DNA of 64,000 bases, taken from contig NZ_CP058554.1 of the NCBI RefSeq assembly GCF_014109725.1, positions 3,844,001 to 3,908,000 of the forward strand. The letters run 5' to 3'. The notes below the pieces were generated by a model. It saw only the letters and a list, made by a program, of their open reading frames with translations, was not told the DNA's origin and ran no database searches. Source of the stretch: Comamonas piscis. Its GTDB lineage: Bacteria; Pseudomonadota; Gammaproteobacteria; Burkholderiales; Burkholderiaceae_C. Both the position numbers and the translations under genes were made by a program. Of the stretch, positions 17,612 through 23,361 are shown one piece after another (position 1 is the stretch's first letter; each line of letters begins with the position of its first letter).

Positions 17612-17907
17612 TAGAGCTGCCCACCAATCTGCGCCAGCAACAGCGCCGCATCGTGCAGGCTGGGCAGATAGCGCACCAGTCCCCAGCGTTCGGCCCAGTA
17701 GGCCGTGCTGCCGTCCGGTGCTGCGCTGCTGTGCAGGCAGCGCCCCTGCTGGGCAAAGGCGCTGTGCAGGGCGTGAAACTCCTGGTCGGTATCGGTCAAC
17801 TGCGCGTTGATTGTGGTGCTCGATGCTGCGGCGCAAGCAGTGCCGCTCGTATTCTTCAGGGGCATTACATGCCCTCCCAGCGCTTGAAGGTCTTGGGGCT
17901 TGCTCAT
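17611..17907 (-). CDS. Small island protein (98 aa), hypothetical
   Basis: The last 40 residues, DGSTAYWAERWGLVRYLPSL..AALLLAQIGGQ, are the recurrent end of a small protein found between AlpA and the DUF3987 gene in many Burkholderiales islands. AAGGGGGTG is placed just before the ATG. The stop codon overlaps the DUF3987 start codon, so the two are translationally coupled, suggesting a replication accessory role (inference). Confidence 0.6.
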   Translation of the reverse strand: MSKPQDLQALGGHVMPLKNTSGTACAAASSTTINAQLTDTDQEFHALHSAFAQQGRCLHSSAAPDGSTAYWAERWGLVRYLPSLHDAALLLAQIGGQL

Positions 17908-17916
17908 GTCACCCCC

Positions 17917-18165
17917 TTAAACCATCGCCAGCTGATCCAAGCGCTTTGCATGCAGGCGATTCACGAGTTCACGGATTTCATCATCCGATTGACCAGCGAT
18001 GCGTGCGCGAACAATGGCCTTGACCTCATAGTCAGGCCAGGCTTTTGCTCTCTGCCCGATGGCTACGGGTTTTGTGAAAGTACCCGCCCGGATCGCGTTG
18101 TAAATGCTCGTGTTGCTGCGGTCGCCGGTCTCCGCCTTGCAGGCTTCAATTCTCCAAAGTGCCAT
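17917..18165 (-). CDS. AlpA-like transcriptional regulator / excisionase
   Basis: An 82-residue protein with the features of the AlpA family of small winged-helix DNA-binding proteins: a helix-turn-helix segment GDRSNTSIYNAIRAGTFTKPVAIGQRAKAWPDYEVKAIVRARIAG. The GxFPxPxxxGxRxxxWxxxEV pattern marks MerR/AlpA-type proteins. In P4-like islands AlpA activates excision and integrase expression. It is the first gene of the island core operon. Two operator-like palindromes (18240-18276) lie 75-110 bases upstream and GAGGAAAG precedes the ATG. Confidence 0.8.
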   Translation of the reverse strand: MALWRIEACKAETGDRSNTSIYNAIRAGTFTKPVAIGQRAKAWPDYEVKAIVRARIAGQSDDEIRELVNRLHAKRLDQLAMV

Positions 18166-18239
18166 AACTGTCCATCTTTCCTCGGCATTGCTTGCCGGTG
18201 TTGTGATGGGGGAAGTCTGGTATTTTCGTTCTTGGAAAG

Positions 18240-18276
18240 CACCCTAACTAAGGACATCAGCACCCTAGTTAGGGTG
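18240..18276. promoter_or_regulatory. Two tandem operator-like palindromes upstream of alpA
   Basis: CACCCTAACTAAGGAC (18240-18255) and CACCCTAGTTAGGGTG (18261-18276) are two copies of one palindromic site, 21 bp apart, that is two turns of the helix. The second is a perfect 7+7 palindrome with a GT centre. This looks like cooperative dimer binding by a repressor or activator of the island core operon. The binding protein is not known; AlpA itself is one candidate. Confidence 0.55.
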
Positions 18277-18280
18277 GATA

Positions 18281-19081
18281 TCAAGTCCCTCTGATGCTTC
18301 GCTTTGCTTCTGCAAATTTGTTTTCCAGCGTTGCCTTTGAGATACCCGGTTTGTCTTTGTAGTTATCCAGCAACTCGGCAATTACAGCACTATCCGATGT
18401 GCGGCCATCCCTGGGCATTTGTATCAGTTCAAGCATGGCTGCGATGATATTGAGATAGGTGGTTTTGCTTCGTGGCCCAACAGGTTCTTCAACCCTTTTC
18501 ACATCTCTGGCTTTGCATCTCTCCAGTTCGCTTCGCAACGCCGCGACCTCCTCCAACAAGTGGTCCAGTCCGTCTTTTTCGAGCTGATCCCGAAGACTTT
18601 GAATATCGCTACTGTCGTACAGCCCTTCGTACTGGCGTCGCTTTAAGTCCTGGGTTCCAGCTGCTGAGCTGAAAATTTCTTGATCGTCTTTCCATAGTTC
18701 AAACCAGCTTTCGCCGAGCGAGATTCCACGAGAGTTGCACCACTCCTCGAAATCGCCAGCGCCGATCCAGCTGTCCAGAAGAGAGAGGTCACCAGCCAGA
18801 CTCCGCCTAACTACCGCAAGCTTCAGCTCACCTTTTTCCACACTGGCCAGCACTGCATTTTTTAAAGTGGATGCTGCCTTTTCTATGCCTCCAGTAGGCT
18901 CGACTGCAAAGTAGCAATGCCCACTGACGTCAAAAAATTTTTGCAGATCATCATCCCCGTACTCAACACCGAAAAACTCTCCGCCGGCATCGATGCATGC
19001 AATGTGAATGGCTGTCAGCAATCTGGCAAACATTGGCAGATCGCCATACAAAATGTTTGGATAGTCAGGGTTAATGTCCAT
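18281..19081 (-). CDS. Island hypothetical protein (266 aa)
   Basis: No known domain in the first 160 residues, which are rich in acidic residues and Trp (SWIGAGDFEEWCNSRGISLGESWFELWKDD). Residues 160-200 form a coiled coil (SLRDQLEKDGLDHLLEEVAALRSELERCKAR). The end, TTYLNIIAAMLELI..SDSAVIAELLDNYKDKPGISKATLENKFAEAKRSI, matches a C-terminal module common in island hypothetical proteins. AGGA lies 7 bases before the ATG. The operator sites of alpA lie just beyond its stop, so the two genes probably have separate promoters. Confidence 0.6.
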   Translation of the reverse strand: MDINPDYPNILYGDLPMFARLLTAIHIACIDAGGEFFGVEYGDDDLQKFFDVSGHCYFAVEPTGGIEKAASTLKNAVLASVEKGELKLAVVRRSLAGDLSLLDSWIGAGDFEEWCNSRGISLGESWFELWKDDQEIFSSAAGTQDLKRRQYEGLYDSSDIQSLRDQLEKDGLDHLLEEVAALRSELERCKARDVKRVEEPVGPRSKTTYLNIIAAMLELIQMPRDGRTSDSAVIAELLDNYKDKPGISKATLENKFAEAKRSIRGT

Positions 19082-19184
19082 CGCGTTCCTTGTCTCGTAT
19101 CTCTTACACGGCCGCCAACGCCACTATGTCCGGCATGGCGTTAAAAGTTGTTTTGTGGGACATTCCCCATGGGAGCGTTTCAAT

Positions 19185-20423
19185 TCATGCCTGCTTGAGT
19201 TGCACGACATCAGCGCCAGCAGCCAGCTTGTCCAAGTAGTCCGCCCAACGCTGCATCATGGTCTGGCGCTGCTTCAGATAGGTGGTGCGGTTGTAGGCCC
19301 GCCCATTGGCATCACGCACGGAATGAGCCAATTGCGCTTCGATCACCAGCGGGTCACACTCCAGCCGCTCGGCCAACATCGTTCTTGCCGTTGCTCGGAA
19401 CCCGTGCCAGGTCTGAATGTCTGGCGTGTAGCCCATGGATATCAGCGCCGTGCGAACTGAGTTTTCCGATATAGGTTTGCTGCGCTGGCGCTCACCGGGG
19501 AACACCAACCCGGTGACTTCCGTATAGGGCTTCAAGACTTCCAGAATCTGTACGGCCTGCGTAGACAGCGGGACGATGTGAGGCTGCCCGTTTTCCTTGC
19601 CATCCTTGTTGCGCTTCATGCGTGCTGCCGGAATCGTCCACAGCGCCGCGTCCAGATCAATTTCTGCCCACGCCGCACCACGCAACTCGCCGGGACGCTG
19701 AAACAGCATCGGAGCCAGCCGCAGAGCTGCCCGCACCACCGGCCCGCCTTTGTACCCTTTGATGGCACGCAGCAGCTCACCAAATTGTGGAGGCTCTGTA
19801 ATGGCAGCAAAGTGCTTGCCACGGTACGGCGACAACGCCCCCTTGAGGTCACCCGTGATATCACGGCTCACCCGGCCCGTTGCCACCCCGTAACGCCACA
19901 CTTGCCGTGCCAACATCAGTCCCCGGTCAGCAGTCTCGACGGCCCCGCGCTCTTCAATCTTGCGCAATGTAGCCAGCAACTCCACCGGCTCGATATCCGC
20001 CAGCCGCCTCTCACCCAGCCAAGGGAACAGGTCGCGTTCAAATTGGCGCTTGGCGCGTACCGCATGTGTCTCACTCCATTGGGCTTCCTGCTTTTCATAC
20101 CACTCCAAGGCAACCACTTTGAAACTGTCACCCGCCGGGTTGACGGCTTTCAGCCGTTCGACCTTACGCGCCTGTACCGGATCAATACCATCGGCTTTTT
20201 GCAACTTCGCTGAATCTCTTGCACGCCTGGCAGCAGTCAACCCAACAGTGGGATAGCTTCCCAACGCCAGCCTGGTTTCCTTGTTATCACGATAAATTTT
20301 CTGGAACCAGCGCTTGGAGCCACTCGGACTGACCTCCAGATACAGTCCACCGCTATCGGTCAGACGTGCCCGCTTTTTGTCAGGTGGGCAGGTAGCATTG
20401 CGGCATTGGGCGTCGGTCAACAT
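19185..20423 (-). CDS. int: P4-type tyrosine integrase of the tmRNA island
   Basis: A 412-residue protein starting at ATG 20423 (MLTDAQCRNATCPPDKKRARLTDSGGLYL). The frame continues upstream to 20519, but that part is made of the TGTTCCCCGG repeats. Residues 1-90 are the DUF4102 arm-binding domain (SYPTVGLTAARRARDSAK), followed by a core-binding domain and the catalytic domain: first Arg in RPGELRG, Lys in RMKRNK, HGFRATARTMLAE (H-x-x-R), then the tyrosine in RAYNRTTYL. All catalytic residues are present, so it should be active. It integrates the island into the tmRNA 3' end. Confidence 0.92.
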   Translation of the reverse strand: MLTDAQCRNATCPPDKKRARLTDSGGLYLEVSPSGSKRWFQKIYRDNKETRLALGSYPTVGLTAARRARDSAKLQKADGIDPVQARKVERLKAVNPAGDSFKVVALEWYEKQEAQWSETHAVRAKRQFERDLFPWLGERRLADIEPVELLATLRKIEERGAVETADRGLMLARQVWRYGVATGRVSRDITGDLKGALSPYRGKHFAAITEPPQFGELLRAIKGYKGGPVVRAALRLAPMLFQRPGELRGAAWAEIDLDAALWTIPAARMKRNKDGKENGQPHIVPLSTQAVQILEVLKPYTEVTGLVFPGERQRSKPISENSVRTALISMGYTPDIQTWHGFRATARTMLAERLECDPLVIEAQLAHSVRDANGRAYNRTTYLKQRQTMMQRWADYLDKLAAGADVVQLKQA

Positions 20424-20425
20424 GG

Positions 20426-20515
20426 TGTTCCCAGGGTTCGTGTTCCCCGGCTCATTCCGGTCTTGTTCCCCGGTCGCCAGAAAAAACAGGTTTTGTTCCC
20501 CGACATGTTCCCCGG
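20426..20515. repeat. Right-end integrase arm-type sites (5 copies)
   Basis: TGTTCCCCGG occurs at 20441-20450, 20464-20473 and 20506-20515, with one-mismatch copies at 20426-20435 (TGTTCCCAGG) and 20494-20503 (TGTTCCCCGA). The last two are 12 bp apart, the spacing seen at the left end (3114/3126). They lie directly upstream of the integrase start, within 200 bp of the tmRNA 3' end, and also may regulate int. Confidence 0.65.
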
Positions 20516-20580
20516 TCACGGTTTGGCTGTCAATGGCTTTCTCTGTTCACATCTGCTGTTTAATCGATTGATTTACCAAT

Positions 20581-20622
20581 GAAAAAGGCCACCGAGTGGT
20601 TATCCTTGGTGGCCTTTGTTTT
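20581..20622 (-). terminator. Terminator downstream of tmRNA, supplied by the island
   Basis: On the minus strand AAAGGCCACC, a 14-base loop, GGTGGCCTTT and a T-run, beginning 10 bases after the tmRNA 3' end. It lies on the island side of the attachment site. Confidence 0.75.
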
Positions 20623-20628
20623 TGTGGA

Positions 20629-20651
20629 TGGTGGAGCTGGCGGGAATTGAA
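20629..20651. other. Right attachment site within tmRNA 3' end
   Basis: The tmRNA 3' end (TGGTGGAGCTGGCGGGAATTGAA on the plus strand) is immediately followed on its outer side by island DNA with the integrase. tmRNA 3' ends are among the favourite targets of P4-type integrases. The exact crossover cannot be read from one copy. Confidence 0.6.
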
Positions 20652-21006
20652 CCCGCGTCCGTCAGCCTTCGTCGAGCAGATCTACATGTTTAGTGTTCTG
20701 ATTTGAATCTCGCCCGAAATGCCGCGCAGACACACGCTGCATCGCAAGCCAGTACCCTTAGATCTTGTCATCTACCAAGGTACCCGGTAGACGACCAGCT
20801 GATGAAAATTCCCTTGCAGCCTGGAGGTATTGCTACCCCCTTGCCCAGCCCATCAACATGCTGTTGCAAGGCTCACCGGATTTAAGCGGCGAGTGCGAAA
20901 CGTTCGTCGTTTGCAGTTAGTTTTTTGAACGGAGATTTACGAGCGTCATTCAAGCTCGACATGCACCACACCGATCCCGAACCCACGTCGAAACCAGGAC
21001 AGCCCC
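20629..21006 (-). ncRNA. ssrA: tmRNA (trans-translation rescue RNA)
   Basis: 378 nt. The 5' end GGGGCUG pairs with CAGCUCC before the encoded CCA at the 3' end, making the tRNA-like acceptor stem; the T-arm GGACGCGGGTTCAATTCCCG is intact. The tag frame reads ANDERFALAA and stop (20882-20914, minus), the tag seen in Comamonadaceae. It frees stalled ribosomes and tags the unfinished protein for degradation. The 3' end is the island's attachment site and remains a complete gene after integration. Confidence 0.95.
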
Positions 21007-21015
21007 ATGGCATCT

Positions 21016-21044
21016 ATTTTAGGCCAGATTCAGGCGTTTCAAGA
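21016..21044 (-). promoter_or_regulatory. Probable sigma-70 promoter of tmRNA
   Basis: On the minus strand TCTTGA (21039-21044), 17 bases, TAAAAT (21016-21021), ending about 10 bases before the tmRNA 5' end. It lies inside the 3' end of gph, so its -35 hexamer overlaps that coding region. Confidence 0.45.
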
Positions 21045-21684
21045 GCTCGTGTGGAGAATTGATGACATCATCTGCCTCCCAATGCGCGACAGACTGCTTT
21101 TCGCCGAGGTAGCCATAGACGGCAGCGACGGTATGCATGCCAGCGGCCTTGCCGGCGATGATGTCGCGCTCGTCGTCACCGACATAAACGCAGTGCTGCG
21201 GTTCGACACCTATGCGGCGCGCGGCCTCAAACAGTGGCTCGGGATGGGGCTTGGCATGCGGCGTGGTATCACCACTCACCACCGCACCGGCGCTGGAAAA
21301 CAAGGCCATTTGGCGCGACAGCGGCTCGGTAAAGCGCTTGGATTTGTTGGTGACCACGCCCCACTGCAGTTGCTGCGCCACAATGCAGCGCAGCATGTCG
21401 GCCACGCCATCGAACACGGTGGTGTCTTGCGTCATGCGGCGCTCATAGTTCTGGAAGAACTCTTCGCGCATCGCAGGGAACTCGGCATCCTCGGGTTGCA
21501 TGCCAAAGGCCACGCGCAGCATGCCTCTGGCGCCGGATCCGGCAAAGGGCCGGTAGTCAGCCATCGGCAGGGACGGCATGCCTCTTGCCACCCGCATCTG
21601 GTCAGCGGCAGCACCCAGGTCGGGGGCGCTGTCAATCAGGGTTCCGTCCAGGTCGAACAGAATGGCACGTATGGATCTTTGCAT
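21019..21684 (-). CDS. gph: Phosphoglycolate phosphatase (HAD family)
   Basis: 221 residues. HAD motif I is FDLDGTLIDS near residue 10 with the nucleophile Asp; motif II is VVTNKS; motif III/IV is YVGDDERDIIAGKAAG. The cap domain between residues 20 and 90 is of the short helical type usual for Gph. It removes 2-phosphoglycolate formed during DNA repair. The start codon overlaps the ubiG stop (TGATG) so the two are co-translated, an arrangement common in Burkholderiales. Its stop lies 12 bases before tmRNA. Confidence 0.88.
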   Translation of the reverse strand: MQRSIRAILFDLDGTLIDSAPDLGAAADQMRVARGMPSLPMADYRPFAGSGARGMLRVAFGMQPEDAEFPAMREEFFQNYERRMTQDTTVFDGVADMLRCIVAQQLQWGVVTNKSKRFTEPLSRQMALFSSAGAVVSGDTTPHAKPHPEPLFEAARRIGVEPQHCVYVGDDERDIIAGKAAGMHTVAAVYGYLGEKQSVAHWEADDVINSPHELLKRLNLA

Positions 21685-22394
21685 CAGCCGGGCTTTCGGG
21701 TAGCGATCATGTAGTTGACGCTGGTGTCTTCATTGAGCCAGTAGCGTTGCGTCAAAGGATTGAACTGCAGGCCCTTGCTGTGCTGCTGCACCAGGCCGGC
21801 GCTGCGGCAGTAGTGGGCCAGCTCGGAGGGGCGGATGAACTTGGCAAACTCATGCGTCCCCTTGGGCAGCATCTGCAGGATGTATTCGGCGCCGACAATC
21901 GCCAGCGCAAAGGCCTTGGCATTGCGGTTGATGGTCGAGAAAAACACCCATCCGCCGGGCTTGACCAGGTCATGGCAGGCCTGCACCACCGATGCGGGAT
22001 CGGGCACATGCTCCAGCATCTCCATGCAGGTGACCGTATCGAAGCTCTCGGGCTGCAGCTGCGCCAGGGCCTCGACAGCGATTTCCTGGTAAGTGATATT
22101 CGGCGTCTGCGCCTCCAGCGCATGGAGCTGGGCCACGCGCAGTGCCTTGGTGGCCAGGTCGATTCCGGTGACGGTGGCACCTTTGCGCGCCATCGAATCA
22201 CTCAGAATGCCGCCACCGCAGCCAACATCCAACACCTTCTGGCCACTCAGCGGGCTGATGGCATTGATCCACTCCAATCGCAAAGGATTGATCTGGTGCA
22301 AGGGTTTGAAGTCACTGTCCGGATCCCACCAATGCATGGCGAGTTCGGAAAACTTGGCCAATTCGGCCGGATCGGCATTCACAGTCTGGTTCAT
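21684..22394 (-). CDS. ubiG: Ubiquinone biosynthesis O-methyltransferase
   Basis: 236 residues from the ATG at 22394 (MNQTVNADPAELAKFSELAMHWWD), the usual UbiG start; the frame is open ten codons further. Class I SAM-binding motif VLDVGCGGGILS near residue 60, then GIDLATKAL, and the UbiG segment TCMEMLEHVPDP. It makes both O-methylations in ubiquinone synthesis. Followed directly by gph. Confidence 0.92.
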   Translation of the reverse strand: MNQTVNADPAELAKFSELAMHWWDPDSDFKPLHQINPLRLEWINAISPLSGQKVLDVGCGGGILSDSMARKGATVTGIDLATKALRVAQLHALEAQTPNITYQEIAVEALAQLQPESFDTVTCMEMLEHVPDPASVVQACHDLVKPGGWVFFSTINRNAKAFALAIVGAEYILQMLPKGTHEFAKFIRPSELAHYCRSAGLVQQHSKGLQFNPLTQRYWLNEDTSVNYMIATRKPG

Positions 22395-22432
22395 GGCCTG
22401 ATTGTCCACCATCTGCAGGCGCATCCAGGCAT

Positions 22433-22460
22433 AAAAAAAGCCCCACGAATGGGGCTTTTT
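22433..22460 (-). terminator. Terminator of the ompA-like gene
   Basis: On the minus strand AAAAAGCCCC, loop ATTCGT, GGGGCTTTTTTT, 18 bases after the OmpA-like stop and before ubiG. Confidence 0.85.
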
Positions 22461-22477
22461 GCGCAGGGGCAGAAGAA

Positions 22478-23134
22478 TTACTTCTGGGTGCCCACCACTT
22501 CGATTTCCACGCGACGGTTCTTGGCGCGGCCAGCTGCAGTCTTGTTGTCTGCCACTGGTTGCTTTTCGCCCTTGCCTTCGGTGTACACGCGGCTCTTGTC
22601 GATGCCCTTGGACACCAAGTAAGCCTTCACAGCTTCAGCGCGACGCACGGACAGCTTTTGGTTGTAAGCATCGGAACCGATGGAGTCGGTGTGACCCACA
22701 GCGATGATCACTTCCAGGTTGATGTTCTTCACCTTGGAAGCCACATCGTCCAGCTTAGCCTTGCCTTCTGGCTTCAGCACCGACTTGTCGAAGTCGAAGA
22801 ATGCGTCAGCAGCGTAGGTGATCTTCTGGGTCGAGGCCACAGGAGGAGCAACTGGAGCAGGTGCTGGAGCAGCTGGGGTAGCAGCAGGTGCTGGTGCAGG
22901 AGCTTCAACAGCCTTCACCAGGGCACCGTCGCAGCCTTCAGCAGCGGTAGCAGGGGTCCAGTTGGCATCGCGCCAGCACAGTTCGTTGGTACCGTTCTTC
23001 CAGACCAGCTCACCGCTGCCGTTTTGCCAGTTATCAACTACTTTGCCGCCGTCAGCAGCCTTAATTTGTGCTCCAGCGGCGGTTGCAAGCGCTGCAGAGG
23101 CAAACAACATCGCCACTTTGTTCAGTTTCTTCAT
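22478..23134 (-). CDS. OmpA family outer-membrane protein
   Basis: 218 residues. Signal peptide MKKLNKVAMLFASAALATAAGA. Residues 30-70 form a small N-terminal domain with two cysteines (ELCW..EGCDGAL). An Ala/Pro hinge follows at about 75-100. The C-terminal OmpA peptidoglycan-binding domain is complete: FFDFDKSVLKPEGKAKL, then HTDSIGSDAYNQKLSVRRAEAVKAYL and the NRRVEIEV end. No beta-barrel is present, so it is of the short periplasmic-anchor type common in Comamonadaceae. Divergent from gyrA. Confidence 0.9.
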   Translation of the reverse strand: MKKLNKVAMLFASAALATAAGAQIKAADGGKVVDNWQNGSGELVWKNGTNELCWRDANWTPATAAEGCDGALVKAVEAPAPAPAATPAAPAPAPVAPPVASTQKITYAADAFFDFDKSVLKPEGKAKLDDVASKVKNINLEVIIAVGHTDSIGSDAYNQKLSVRRAEAVKAYLVSKGIDKSRVYTEGKGEKQPVADNKTAAGRAKNRRVEIEVVGTQK

Positions 23135-23361
23135 GGTTCTCCTCTTGGGGAAAAAGCCGCAGCCGCGCTGCGAATCAAGACGTCGTCAGTGACCATCACC
23201 AAAAACGTTCTTACTTATTGTGCCATAGGCGTACCGGATCGCCATAGTTATCTGTAGCGCCAACGGTAAGACAAAAGCGCATTGGGCCTAGAATGTTGCC
23301 GACATGCAACAGCAGCTTGCGCCTAAAATGCCTCTTGTACTTCGCCACCTATGCCAGCACT

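Noticed and set aside
15125..17614. 829-codon open frame on the plus strand
   Set aside because: Opposite the DUF3987 gene; composition of a mirror frame and no recognisable domain.
20426..20515. Spaced TGTTCCCCGG repeats as a possible CRISPR array
   Set aside because: Units are only 10 bp, spacers irregular (2 to 20 bases) and no cas genes; they fit integrase arm sites better.
20424..20519. Integrase start at GTG 20519 instead of ATG 20423
   Set aside because: The extra 32 codons are made of repeated arm sites and do not match integrase N-termini; the ATG at 20423 begins the usual MLTDAQ-type start.
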